Shown: positions 7,295 to 16,281, counted from the stretch's first letter. The stretch: DNA of 55,053 bases from Azospirillum agricola (GCF_017876095.1 NZ_JAGINM010000035.1:1-55053); one strand, 5' to 3'. Made by a program: numbers and translations. Notes: generated by a model from the sequence alone, not told the origin.

Positions 7295-10200
7295 CTACCA
7301 ACGGGGCTTCGCGAAGCTGAAGTGATGCGAGAAATCGGCGTAGCGCCGCCACGCCTCGGCCACCGGCTTGGGCCGGACGGCGGGAAGCGGATGGCCCAGC
7401 GCCTTCAGCTCCGTCGCCAGCCAGTCCTCGAAGGAGGACGATCCCCATTTGCGGGCGAGCAGAACGCCGGATTCGAAGATCATGCGCAGGACCGCCGGGT
7501 TGCGTGGGCGGTTGGTGACCTCGTGGAGGAACAGCGAGGCCGGGCAGCTCAGCAGGGCGAAGCCGTTGGCGCGCGCGCGCCAGGACAGGTCCACGTCCTC
7601 GCAATACATGAAGAAGGTCTCGTCGAAGCCGCCGACCTCCTCGTAGGCCGCGCGCGGGATCATCAAGCAGGCGCCCGACAGCCACGGCGTCTCGAAGGTG
7701 TAGGGGTCGTAGGGCTTGGGATGCTCGGACGGGAATTGCAGGCTCTCGATCAGCGCGCGGCCCTGGCTGGCCCGCATCATCCGTACGAGCGCCGCGATGG
7801 CGTCGGGGTGCAGGGCGCCGTCCGGGTTGGCCGCGAGGTAGTGATCGGCCCCGTGCTCGAAGGCCTTGGCCATCAGGCGGTTGTGCCCGGCGCCGAAGCC
7901 GATGTTGCCGGCACCGGCGACGCGCAGGATGGCGGGATCGCCGGCCGTCATCGCGTCGGTGGGAGCGCCATTGTCGATCAGCAGGATCGCGGAGTCGGTC
8001 GGGCAGCCGGCCCGCGTCAGGGCGATCCGCGCGCTTTCGACGATGCGGCGGATGGTGTCCTCGTCGTGGTTGTAGGTGACCACGCCGACGGCGACCGCCG
8101 CCGCTTCGATGGGACGGTCCAGCCCCAGGGCGGTGACGTTGCGGCGCGCGAGCAGTCCCTGGGCCGGTTGGGCGACCGGGGGCGGGTGCACGGCGCGGGG
8201 GGCCGGCAGGTCGCGGCCGGACAGCAGCAGGCCATGCTCGGCGATGAAGCGGTCGAGCCCGACCGGGCCGTCGATTGCGTCGATTGCGGGCGTGTGGGCG
8301 AAAAGCGGCGGGTGCGCCACCTTGATCCAACGGAAACCGGCCCGCTCGCAGACATGGTAGTAGAGCCGCTCGACCGCGTGGGCGACGGTGCCGTCGATCT
8401 GCCCGGTCTCCTCGGCGAAGTCCGCGTAGGACAGGTCGAGGTCGAGCAGCGGCTTCAGGGCGGCCGAGCGTGCCCAGAACATCGACCCGGAGGGGAAGTC
8501 CAGAACCTTGTCCTCGGACAGCTCGATGTCCATCCGCGTGGCGAGGGCTGCGGCCGGCGGGAAGTTGCCGCCCCAGTTGATCCAGTGGCGGACCGGCTCG
8601 AAATGCTGGGAGGCGACCATCCCGAGGTCGCGGCGCTGCTGGAAGGCGGCGATGATGCTTGCCACGATCTCCGGCGAGCCCAGCATGTTCTCCAGCAGGA
8701 AACCGCGCCAGTTGGCCAGCACCGAGGCGTGGTGCGACTGCTTGGAGTGGAGGTGCAGCACCAGCTCGTGGCTGTCGTAGACGTCGCGGAAGCCCAGCAG
8801 CTTCGGTGCGATGTCGCGGCCGCGGTTCTCGGTGACGCGCACCTCGACCCGGCCGCGGTCCCAGCCGTGGAAGGCCTTCTCGATGACCGTCTGCTTGGCT
8901 GCGCTGTCGGTCGAGATGAAGATATCGAAGGGAACTGGGATGTTGGCGAAATAGCGGCGGAACTCGACTGCCAGGGCCTCGTAGAAGATGTGGCAGATCA
9001 CCGCCAGCGTTGGTGCCGGGGCGGACACGGCCGGCTGATGCGCGAAGGGTACGGCGGCGCTGTGGTCAATCTCGATCGGTCGGGCGATCTCGCGCGGGGG
9101 CGTGTCGGAGGGAACCGACAGCAGCGGCGCGTTGTCCGGGGCGGTGGGCCCGTTGCGTTCGGCCACCTTCTGGATGATGCGGCGCCAAGTCTGGCGCGGC
9201 CCCTGGCGCAGCAGGAAGTTCAGGGTGCGGCGCGTGTTGACGGGATCCCGGACCAACATCGGCAGGGCATGGCGGGCGATGCGGGCTATGAAGCGGCCCT
9301 TCGCGGCGGCGCTTCGTGCACGGGTCTGTCCCGTTCGCAGGCCGGCGGTGATCCGCCAGGAGCGCGAGGCGTAGACGCCGGCCAGCTCCGCGTTGACGCG
9401 CGCCAGTTCGGTCCTGTGGAGATCCAGCGCGTGGCTCAGCGTCTGGATATGCTCCTCTTGCTGCGCGACCTTCTGGTCCAGCTGGGCGATGGTTGCGTGG
9501 GCGTCGGCGAGGGCACCGTTCAGCCGCTGCATCCCCTCCTCCAGCGCCTCGCTGTGCTCCGTCAGGGCCTCGGCGTGGGTCTGGAGGTTGGCGAGGTCGC
9601 GGTCGCGGTCGGCGATCCAGCCGCGCAGCGTCTCGACCGTCTGTTCGCGGTCGGCGACCTGGAGCGTCAGTCCGCCGATGTGCTCGTCGCGGTCGGCAAT
9701 CCAGCCGCGCAGTGTTCCAACCGTCTGCTCGCGGTCGGCGACCTGGACGGTCAGGGCTTCGGCGTGGGTGGTGAGGTCGGCAACCACCGCGGCGCGGTGC
9801 TGTGCCCAGACATGGTCGATGATCCCCTGGCCGAGCCGGTCGAAATAGGCGCGGATGCGGGCCAGCCGCTCGGGGTCCTGCCCGACGCCCATCAGCCAGC
9901 GGAGGCTTTCGGGCATCTCCTCGGTGCCGACATAGGCAACACCCAGCCCATTGGAGTGCAGGAAGGTGAAGGTGGGGTATTGGGCGCGGATCTCGTCCCA
10001 TAGCCGCCAGACGCCGAAGTCGCGCTCGCGCACGTTGGTGTCGTGGAACAGCACAACGCCGCGGGCGCTCATCTTGGGCAGCCAGCTGTGGAAGTCGTGC
10101 GACACCGCGTCGTAGGTGTGCAGGCCGTCGATGTGCAGCAGGTCGATGCCGCCCCCGTCACCGGTTTCCTTTGCGACGGTCCGGTCGATATCGGGGAAAT

Positions 10201-10828
10201 AGCCCAGCGCCTCGTCAAAGGTCATCCGCAGCAGGCGGGAGAAGCCGGCATAGAGCGGGTCGTGGTGGGCCTTCAGGTCGTTGATGATGTCGTCGCCATA
10301 GACGCCGGCGTGGGGGTCGCCTTCCCAGGTGTCGACTGCGTAGCAGGCGGTCGACAACCCGCACTGCACGATGGCCTGGAGGAAGGCGCAGTAGGAGTTG
10401 CCGCTGTGCGTGCCCAGCTCCACCAACGACCGGGGGCGGAGGGCATCGATGATCCAGAAGGCGAAGGGCAGGTGACCGGCCCAGGGCGGCGGGAAGACCA
10501 GCCGGTTTGGTGCGGTCAGGGCGATCGGCCGGTGCAGCCGCGCCAGATCGTCATGGGTCACGTCGGTCTGGCTCCGGTCTGGCTGGGTCATGTTGGTCTG
10601 GCTGAAATCGGGTGGCGGTGTCGGGAGCGGCGCGTCCGACCGACCGCCGCGGTCCTGCGGGGGGGCGCCGTGCTTGATGGCCTTCTTCCCCGCGCCCTTT
10701 CGTCCTGGACGGCGGGCGTGGTCTTCCATCCTGCTTGCGGGCGGCGTGGTCGGGCTTTCCTGTTGCGTTTCCATCGCGATGGGAAGCGTGGTGTCGTCCC
10801 GTGACGCCATAGCGGTTCGGATGCCCAC
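7295..10828 (-). CDS. Multidomain methyltransferase / coiled-coil / RgpF-like / GT2 fusion
   Basis: 1177 residues. In order: a Ser/Pro/Lys-rich tail (1-95); a class I SAM methyltransferase of the Methyltransf_24 kind (about 100-300; LVELGTHSGNS at 135-145, LLHIDGLHTYD at 230-240, LFHDTNV); a heptad-like coiled coil (about 335-485) with two 28-residue repeats; a rhamnan-synthesis RgpF-type domain (about 605-870; ENRGRDIAPKL, LHLHSKQS); and a GT2 domain of rhamnosyltransferase type (about 910-1150; NPDG at 1001-1004, CEDVDLSWR). It is the gene after wzt, with its own promoter-like sequence. A methyltransferase next to a long coiled coil, beside a Wzt with a cargo domain, recalls WbdD-type chain terminators; this role is inference. 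GTG 10828 is the outermost start; ATG 10810 is an alternative. Confidence 0.85.
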   Translation of the reverse strand: MGIRTAMASRDDTTLPIAMETQQESPTTPPASRMEDHARRPGRKGAGKKAIKHGAPPQDRGGRSDAPLPTPPPDFSQTNMTQPDRSQTDVTHDDLARLHRPIALTAPNRLVFPPPWAGHLPFAFWIIDALRPRSLVELGTHSGNSYCAFLQAIVQCGLSTACYAVDTWEGDPHAGVYGDDIINDLKAHHDPLYAGFSRLLRMTFDEALGYFPDIDRTVAKETGDGGGIDLLHIDGLHTYDAVSHDFHSWLPKMSARGVVLFHDTNVRERDFGVWRLWDEIRAQYPTFTFLHSNGLGVAYVGTEEMPESLRWLMGVGQDPERLARIRAYFDRLGQGIIDHVWAQHRAAVVADLTTHAEALTVQVADREQTVGTLRGWIADRDEHIGGLTLQVADREQTVETLRGWIADRDRDLANLQTHAEALTEHSEALEEGMQRLNGALADAHATIAQLDQKVAQQEEHIQTLSHALDLHRTELARVNAELAGVYASRSWRITAGLRTGQTRARSAAAKGRFIARIARHALPMLVRDPVNTRRTLNFLLRQGPRQTWRRIIQKVAERNGPTAPDNAPLLSVPSDTPPREIARPIEIDHSAAVPFAHQPAVSAPAPTLAVICHIFYEALAVEFRRYFANIPVPFDIFISTDSAAKQTVIEKAFHGWDRGRVEVRVTENRGRDIAPKLLGFRDVYDSHELVLHLHSKQSHHASVLANWRGFLLENMLGSPEIVASIIAAFQQRRDLGMVASQHFEPVRHWINWGGNFPPAAALATRMDIELSEDKVLDFPSGSMFWARSAALKPLLDLDLSYADFAEETGQIDGTVAHAVERLYYHVCERAGFRWIKVAHPPLFAHTPAIDAIDGPVGLDRFIAEHGLLLSGRDLPAPRAVHPPPVAQPAQGLLARRNVTALGLDRPIEAAAVAVGVVTYNHDEDTIRRIVESARIALTRAGCPTDSAILLIDNGAPTDAMTAGDPAILRVAGAGNIGFGAGHNRLMAKAFEHGADHYLAANPDGALHPDAIAALVRMMRASQGRALIESLQFPSEHPKPYDPYTFETPWLSGACLMIPRAAYEEVGGFDETFFMYCEDVDLSWRARANGFALLSCPASLFLHEVTNRPRNPAVLRMIFESGVLLARKWGSSSFEDWLATELKALGHPLPAVRPKPVAEAWRRYADFSHHFSFAKPRW
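9602..9742 (-). repeat. 84-bp tandem repeat encoding two 28-residue coiled-coil units
   Basis: Residues 363-390 and 391-409 of the fusion protein repeat VADREQTVxTLRGWIADRD with an exact 84-base (four-heptad) offset; the DNA copies are highly similar. A shorter THAEALT echo flanks them at about residues 354 and 417. Confidence 0.85.
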
Positions 10829-10909
10829 CCGTTCGGAATTGAAACTTCCGGCAATGCGCCAAATGGCAAATCATCGACAGAAATGGCGCAGAAACGCAGC
10901 CGTCCGTGG

Positions 10910-10937
10910 TTTATAGCCTTGAGCCCACAGCTGTCAA
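10910..10937 (-). promoter_or_regulatory. Sigma-70-like promoter upstream of the fusion gene
   Basis: On the minus strand TTGACA (10937-10932) is followed after 16 bases by TATAAA (10915-10910). The predicted start point is about 75 bases before the GTG at 10828. It sits in the 255-base gap after wzt and would let the methyltransferase/GT fusion be expressed separately from the exporter. Confidence 0.6.
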
Positions 10938-11083
10938 CACGCTTGCCGCACTGCATCGGAACGGGTGTGGCGATGTCACGGTCAAGCTCCGATATTCTCC
11001 GGATCGCGGTTTTTCGCCTTTGTAGCCTTGACGTTTCACTGTAAGCGGGAAGAGCCGATCCTATGATTTTACGTCAGGCTGCA

Positions 11084-12466
11084 TCAGCCGGCGGTTTCGA
11101 TGGCGATGCCCAGCATCGGGATGCCGACCAGCCCCTGCACGACGTGGCTGGAATGGACCTTGAAGAACAGCGCGTCCTCGATCCAGTGGTGCTGCACATG
11201 GTCGGCCTGGGTGCCCTCGGCGATGGCGACGGTGACGGAGAAGTCGCCGCTCGGCAGATAGGGCAGCTGGAAGCGGAAGCCGGTGACGAAGTCGGTCCCG
11301 GCCGGCACGCGGACCGGGTCGAGCTGGTAGGTGAGGTAGGTGTTGTCGCCGAACAGGTTCTGGCCCAGCCGGTCGCGGACGTAGAAGCCGACGATGGGCT
11401 GGAACAGCGCCTTTTCGGCGCGGCAGACGACCTGGAGGGTGACCTCCTCGCCGCCTTCCAGCGTGTTCAACGGGTTGCGTTCGGCGTCGAGCAGCCGGAC
11501 GTCGGTAATGCTGGCGCCGCGCTCGCCGAACCAGGGGGCGTTGAGGTCGAAGTCGAAGATCTCGATCTCGTTGCGGTGCTGGGAGTTCTTCAGGACCTCC
11601 GCCCGGCTGTCCTGCACCGGGGCGTCGGCCGTCCGGTCGGCGGCGCGCTTGCGGCTGCCGCCGATGCGGAAGCTGCCGGCGCTCTCCGGCCCGTTGTAGA
11701 GGTCGGCGAGGTAGTCGTGGCAGACGTCCTTGGCCGGACCGATGGCGCGCACCGTGCCGCTGTCCAGCCAGACCACCCGGTCGCACAGGTTCACCACCTG
11801 CCCCGTGTCGTGCGACACGAGGAACAGGGTCCCGCGTTCCTTGAAGCGGTGGATGAAGCGCATGCACTTCTGCGTGAACGCGGCGTCGCCGACCGCCAGG
11901 ATCTCGTCCACGATCATGATGTCGGCGTCGACATGGGCCACCACCGCGAAGGCGAGGCGGGCGTACATGCCGCTGGAGTAGAGCTTCACCGGCTGCTCGA
12001 TGAAGTCGCCGATGCCGGCGAACTCCGCGATGGAGGCGTAGCGCTCGTTGATCTGCTCGTTGGCCAGCCCCAGCACCGAGGCGGCGAGGTAGACGTTTTC
12101 GCGGCCCGTGAACTCCGGGTTGAAGCCGGCGCCCAGTTCCAGCAGCGCCGCGACCCGCCCGTTCACCCCGATCCGCCCGGCGGTCGGCGTCAGCGTGCCG
12201 CACAGCAGTTGCAGGAAGGTCGATTTGCCCGAGCCGTTGCGGCCGATCAGCCCGACCGTCTCGCCCCGGCGGACCGTCAGGTTGACGTCCTGGAGCGCCC
12301 AGTACTCGTCGTAATACTTGCGCCGGCCGCGCACCAGCATCTGTTTCAGCCGGTCCTGCGGACGCTTGAAAATGGCGTAGGCCTTGCCCAGCCCCTCCGC
12401 CTCGATGGCTATCTCGCCCAAGGAGGGGGCGGCTTGGGCGGCGCCGGAAACCGGATCAGACGACAT
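11084..12466 (-). CDS. wzt: Polysaccharide ABC exporter ATP-binding protein with C-terminal cargo domain
   Basis: 460 residues. The N-terminal nucleotide-binding domain has Walker A GRNGSGKS (75-82), signature YSSGMYARL (163-171), Walker B IMIVDEILAVGD (183-194) and switch His at 219, in the form characteristic of Wzt/TagH-type exporters. From about 290 to the end is an extra beta-rich domain (EIFDFDLNAPWFGERGASITDVRLLD...), matching the position and length of the Wzt carbohydrate-recognition domain. In systems with such a domain, Wzt binds the modified non-reducing end of the finished chain before export. The ATG at 12466 overlaps the end of wzm by 11 bases. Confidence 0.95.
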   Translation of the reverse strand: MSSDPVSGAAQAAPSLGEIAIEAEGLGKAYAIFKRPQDRLKQMLVRGRRKYYDEYWALQDVNLTVRRGETVGLIGRNGSGKSTFLQLLCGTLTPTAGRIGVNGRVAALLELGAGFNPEFTGRENVYLAASVLGLANEQINERYASIAEFAGIGDFIEQPVKLYSSGMYARLAFAVVAHVDADIMIVDEILAVGDAAFTQKCMRFIHRFKERGTLFLVSHDTGQVVNLCDRVVWLDSGTVRAIGPAKDVCHDYLADLYNGPESAGSFRIGGSRKRAADRTADAPVQDSRAEVLKNSQHRNEIEIFDFDLNAPWFGERGASITDVRLLDAERNPLNTLEGGEEVTLQVVCRAEKALFQPIVGFYVRDRLGQNLFGDNTYLTYQLDPVRVPAGTDFVTGFRFQLPYLPSGDFSVTVAIAEGTQADHVQHHWIEDALFFKVHSSHVVQGLVGIPMLGIAIETAG

Positions 12467-13304
12467 CGGCGAACCCCCGGCGGGTCTTCATGAACCAAAC
12501 GTAGCCCAGCCACGCGCACAGCCAGCCGGCCAAAGTCGCGAGCGCCCATTCCAGCGGCGCCGGGACGTTGCCCCAGAACAGAAGCTCGCGCGCCTGCTCC
12601 AGGATCCCGGTCAGCGGGTTCAGGTGGATCACCCAGCGGAAACGGTCGGGAACGGCGGAGATCGGGTAGAAGATCGGGCTGAGGAACATCAGCACCGACA
12701 CCGCCACCCCCACCACCTGCCGGATGTCGCGTAGGAAGATGCCGGACGCGGCCAGGAACCAGCTGACGCCCAGCGTCATCAGGCAGAGCGGCGCCAGGAC
12801 CAGCGGCAGCAGCAGGATCGTCACCGGCGGCAGCCCCAGCACCATCAGATAGAACACCAGCAGGATCGTGAAGCTGAGTCCCGCGTTAAACAGCGCCACC
12901 ACCAGCCCGACGACCGGCAGGATCTCCAGCGGGAAGACCACTTTCTTGATGTAGCTGACATTTTCCAGCAGCAGGCCGGGCGCCCGGTTCACGCATTCGG
13001 AAAAGACGGTGAACAGGATGAGGCCCGAGAACAGCAGCAGCGCGAACTCTCCGCTGCTGTCGCCGGCCTTGCCCCAGCGGGCTTGGAAGATGGTGGTGAA
13101 GACGAAGGTGTAGACCGCCAGCATCAGCAGGGGAGTCAGGACCGCCCACACCACCCCCAGCATCGAGCCGCGGTAGCGGGCGTCGACCTCGCGCTTGGAG
13201 AGCCGCAGGATCAGCCGGCGGTGTTGCCAAGCGGTCTTGAAGAGGGCGAGAGGCCCGGCGCCATGCCCGGCGTTTCCGGGCTGTGCCAGAGTGGATCCAA
13301 ACAC
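12456..13304 (-). CDS. wzm: Polysaccharide ABC exporter permease
   Basis: About 282 residues with six hydrophobic segments, of the ABC-2 type. The family-typical N-terminus KTAWQHRRLILRLSKREVDA is followed by YRGSMLGVVWAVLTPLLML, and later SPIFYPISAVP and the NPLTGILEQARELLFWG loop. It would form the inner-membrane channel with Wzt. The start is uncertain: the frame has no ATG near the expected N-terminus, and I chose GTG at 13304, which has GGGGA about 10 bases upstream and a promoter-like pair just before it. The frame remains open upstream, but that stretch is antisense to the protease repeats and non-coding in this frame. Confidence 0.92.
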   Translation of the reverse strand: MFGSTLAQPGNAGHGAGPLALFKTAWQHRRLILRLSKREVDARYRGSMLGVVWAVLTPLLMLAVYTFVFTTIFQARWGKAGDSSGEFALLLFSGLILFTVFSECVNRAPGLLLENVSYIKKVVFPLEILPVVGLVVALFNAGLSFTILLVFYLMVLGLPPVTILLLPLVLAPLCLMTLGVSWFLAASGIFLRDIRQVVGVAVSVLMFLSPIFYPISAVPDRFRWVIHLNPLTGILEQARELLFWGNVPAPLEWALATLAGWLCAWLGYVWFMKTRRGFADVV

Positions 13305-13334
13305 GTGAGGCTGTTCCCCGTCTGCGGACGGGGG

Positions 13335-13363
13335 ACCATAGTCGGCGCCCCCATGGCGTTCAA
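13335..13363 (-). promoter_or_regulatory. Possible sigma-70 promoter for wzm-wzt
   Basis: Minus strand TTGAAC (13363-13358), 17-base spacer, TATGGT (13340-13335), about 25-30 bases before the GTG start of wzm. Both hexamers match consensus at four of six positions, so this is plausible but not strong. It lies in the 94-base gap after the protease gene. Confidence 0.4.
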
Positions 13364-13398
13364 GGGCGGCGTTCAAAGGTTGGCATCTGGGGCGGCGC

Positions 13399-16245
13399 TC
13401 AGGCGAGGCCTGCCGCCCCCCCGGTGGCCAGCAGGGAGGCGCCCAGGAGCGGGCTGGCGGCGGCGTTTCCGGACGCCGCCACGGAGAGCGGCGACAGGGG
13501 CCGCTGCTCCATCCGGCCGTACAGGATGAAATGCTCCGCCGCCAGGGTCGCGTTGCTGCCGAAGGCGGCGGCGAGGTCGGGGTTGGCGGCGAGGTAGGCG
13601 GGGGCGTCAAAGCCCAGGCTTCGTCCCTCGGTCCGGCCCAGCGTCGCGTAATGATGGGTGGCCGCGGCGGTGTCGGTACCGAAGGCGGCGGCGAGATCCG
13701 GGTTTGCCGCCAGATAGGACAGCGCGTCGAAGTCGGTCGTCCGCCCCTCGGCATGGCCCAGCGTGATGTAATGCCGCAGGGTGCTCGTCCGGTCCGTGCC
13801 GAAGACAGCGGCGAGATCCGGGTTTGCCGCCAGATAGGCGTCGGCGTCGAAGGCGATCCCGCGCCCTTCGGCAAGGCCGAGGCTCAGATAATGGCGGGTC
13901 GCCGCCGTGGTGTCGGTTCCGAAGGCGGCGACGAGGTCGGGGTTGGCGGCCAGATAGGCCAGGGGATCGAAGCTGGACGGGCTGCGCCCCTCGAAACGGC
14001 CGGTGCTGAGGTAATGGCGGGCCGCCGCCGTCGCGTCGATCCCCAGGGCGCCGACGAGGTCGGGGTAGCGTACCAGATAGGCCATCGGGTCGAAGCTGGC
14101 GGTCGCCCGCCCCTCGAAGCGGCCGTAGCGGATGTAGTGGAGACGCGCCGCCTCGCCGTCCAGCCCGAAGGTGGCGGCCAGATCCAGGTTGGAGGCCAGA
14201 TAGGCGAAGGGGTTGAAGCCGGCCAGCTCGCTGTTCAGGGAATCCACCGCCAGCGTCACTGTCTGGCGGCTGGCCGCCCCTTGCGTGTCGGTCACCGTAT
14301 AGGCGAAGCGGCCGGCCGATCCCGCGAAGCCGGCGGCCGGGGTATAGGTCAGCCCGGCCAGATCGGCTGTCGTCAGCGCCGACCCGGCGGTGACGACGCT
14401 ACCGCCGGCCAGCCGGACGGTGCCACTGCCGGGCAGAGCGGTCAGGGTGACGGCCATCGCGTCGCCGTCCGGATCGGCTGGGGTGGCGATGCCCAGCGCC
14501 GTGGCCCCGGCGCCCTCCTGGACGTGCAGGATCTTGTCGGCCTGGAGCGCCGGCGGGCGGTTGTTCGGGACCGTCGCGACCGTCAGGCTGGTCCAGCCGC
14601 TCCATAGTGTCCCGTTGTTGACGCGGACCTCGATCCGGTCGGTGCCGAGGCCTGAGCCGGCGAAGGCGACGCCGCCCAGCCCCGTTCCCGAAACCGCGAC
14701 GACCGTGTCGGCCGGCTGCGCGACCCCGGCCAGGGTCAGGTACCCGCCGCCGGCGGTCCGGTCGACCAACTCGTAGACGGTGACGGCGGCCGGATCGCTG
14801 ACGGTCAGCAGCGCGCCCGCCGCCACGGTGGAGCCGAGGAAGACCATCCGCCCGGTGCCTGTCACCACCGGGGCCAGCAGGCTGACGCGTCGGTCGGCGA
14901 ACTGGGCGTATTCGACGCCGGTCAACCGGTCGGCCCCGTCGCCGCCGCCGTTGCCGTGGGTGACGACCACGGCGACGCCGTTGGTGGCGCCGTCGGCAGC
15001 GATGGCGTAGTCGGCCCGGTTGCCGGAAAAGACGGCCGTGTCGGTTCCCGTCCCACCGTCCAGCGTGTCGTTGCCGGCGCCACCGGTCAGGGTGTCGTCG
15101 CCGACCCCGCCGATCAGGACGTTGCCGGCGTCGTTGCCCAGCAGAACGTCGTTGCCGGCCCCGCCGATGGCGTTCTCGATGACGACGCCGTAGGCGATCG
15201 ACAGGTTGTCGACCGCCCGTCCGCCGCTTCCGTTCGGCCCGATCGAGCTGAAGGCACCGCCGTTCAGGTTGATGGTGACGGCGGCGGTCTGCTGGCTGGC
15301 GTCGATGGTATCGGTGCCGCCGCCGTCCCAGATGGACAGGCTGAAGGCGGTGGCGGTGCTGGCGTAGACGGTGTCGCCGCCGCGGGTCTGGGTGTTGGCG
15401 CCGTACAGGTACTGGACCGCCGCAATGTCGTACAGCGCCGGGGCGGTCCCCAGCCCGTTGAAGCCCAGGCTGGGGTGGCTGTTGTAGGACATCAGCGTGT
15501 AGCGGTAGTTGTCCTCGGCGTTGGACAGATAGGGCCCTTCGCTGCCGCCGCCGGCCGCGTTGTAGTTGCCGGGGTGCTTCAGCCCAATGGCGTGGCCGAT
15601 CTCGTGCAGAATCGTCTTGAAGCCGTAGCTGCCCGGCGTGGCGCTGCTGTTGGTGGTGGCGTCGTTGGCCAGATAGACGTCGCCGCCGGTGCCGTAGAGC
15701 GTCCCGCCGGGGTAATAGGCGTAGGCGGCGCTGGAGCCGCCCTGCCGGTTGGTGCCGAAGCGGATCGAGCCGCCGTTGCCGGTGTCGGCGACCTCGGTGA
15801 AGGTGATGTTGGCTACCTCGCTCCAGGCGGTGAGCGCCTGACGCACCGCCGTGCGCTGGGCGGCGGACATCGCGGCGAAGCCCAGCCGGTCGGAGGCCTG
15901 GGCGTAGGACGGCGACGCCGTCATGAAGCTGTAGGTGACGGTGGTGGCGCTGCCGATCCCGCCGCCGCCCCAGCGCGGCGTTCCGGACGGCAGCAGGGCC
16001 GCGACCGCGCTCGACGGAACCGTCGCCGCCGCGAACTGGGGGAAGGCGGTGCCGTCCGCGAAAGCGGATAAGACATTGCCGTCCGCGAAAGCGGACAGGG
16101 CGCTTCCATCCGTGAAGGAGGAGGCGAGCAGGTCCACCGGGATGGACGACGCCGCCTGGCACAAGGGGCATCCGCAGCTCGGGAACGGGTTCGCGGCAGA
16201 AAGGCGGCCGGCGGAGAGGCGGCTCTGGGAGGCTTCGGCGGTCAT
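13399..16245 (-). CDS. Serralysin-like M10 metalloprotease with RTX, cadherin-like and 40-residue repeats
   Basis: 948 residues. There is no Sec signal; the N-terminus has CGCPLC (24-29) and a 9-residue tandem repeat (46-72). The catalytic domain (about 100-290) has the zinc motif HEIGHAIGLKH (214-224) and the Met-turn LMSY (251-254). RTX calcium-binding nonapeptides follow (361-403, GGAGNDVLLG type). Next come a beta-rich stretch, a cadherin-like/tandem-95 domain (about 562-667) and six 40-41-residue repeats (677-915). Serralysins are secreted by type I systems with a C-terminal uncleaved signal; none of the exporter genes is in view. It lies between polysaccharide genes and has its own promoter-like sequence. 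Confidence 0.92.
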   Translation of the reverse strand: MTAEASQSRLSAGRLSAANPFPSCGCPLCQAASSIPVDLLASSFTDGSALSAFADGNVLSAFADGTAFPQFAAATVPSSAVAALLPSGTPRWGGGGIGSATTVTYSFMTASPSYAQASDRLGFAAMSAAQRTAVRQALTAWSEVANITFTEVADTGNGGSIRFGTNRQGGSSAAYAYYPGGTLYGTGGDVYLANDATTNSSATPGSYGFKTILHEIGHAIGLKHPGNYNAAGGGSEGPYLSNAEDNYRYTLMSYNSHPSLGFNGLGTAPALYDIAAVQYLYGANTQTRGGDTVYASTATAFSLSIWDGGGTDTIDASQQTAAVTINLNGGAFSSIGPNGSGGRAVDNLSIAYGVVIENAIGGAGNDVLLGNDAGNVLIGGVGDDTLTGGAGNDTLDGGTGTDTAVFSGNRADYAIAADGATNGVAVVVTHGNGGGDGADRLTGVEYAQFADRRVSLLAPVVTGTGRMVFLGSTVAAGALLTVSDPAAVTVYELVDRTAGGGYLTLAGVAQPADTVVAVSGTGLGGVAFAGSGLGTDRIEVRVNNGTLWSGWTSLTVATVPNNRPPALQADKILHVQEGAGATALGIATPADPDGDAMAVTLTALPGSGTVRLAGGSVVTAGSALTTADLAGLTYTPAAGFAGSAGRFAYTVTDTQGAASRQTVTLAVDSLNSELAGFNPFAYLASNLDLAATFGLDGEAARLHYIRYGRFEGRATASFDPMAYLVRYPDLVGALGIDATAAARHYLSTGRFEGRSPSSFDPLAYLAANPDLVAAFGTDTTAATRHYLSLGLAEGRGIAFDADAYLAANPDLAAVFGTDRTSTLRHYITLGHAEGRTTDFDALSYLAANPDLAAAFGTDTAAATHHYATLGRTEGRSLGFDAPAYLAANPDLAAAFGSNATLAAEHFILYGRMEQRPLSPLSVAASGNAAASPLLGASLLATGGAAGLA
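13501..14217 (-). repeat. Six tandem 40-41-residue YLAANPDL repeats in the protease C-terminus
   Basis: Units start at residues 677, 718, 759, 799, 839 and 879. Consensus: FD-x-x-AYLAANPDL-x-AAFGTD, then about AA-x-HY-x-x-LG-x-x-EGR. The first and last units are most diverged; the middle four are nearly identical in the NPDL and AFGTD segments. Similar repeats occur in alphaproteobacterial RTX proteins as far as I recall; their function is not established. Confidence 0.92.
16030..16110 (-). repeat. Three 9-residue tandem repeats in the protease prodomain
   Basis: DGSALSAFA, DGNVLSAFA and DGTAFPQFA (residues 46-72) repeat with a 27-base period, immediately before the catalytic domain; the DNA motif GTCCGCGAAAGCGGA recurs on the plus strand. 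Confidence 0.85.
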
Positions 16246-16281
16246 CGCACCCCGGTCATGCCGCGGGATGCGGCGGGCATC

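Noticed and set aside
7085..10003. 972-codon plus-strand open frame opposite the methyltransferase/GT fusion
   Set aside because: Arg/Gly/Gln-rich low-complexity translation typical of antisense frames in GC-rich genes; the minus strand has clear domains.
13501..14217. 120-base periodicity considered as a non-coding satellite
   Set aside because: The period is a multiple of three and substitutions preserve the protein motif, so it is a coding repeat.
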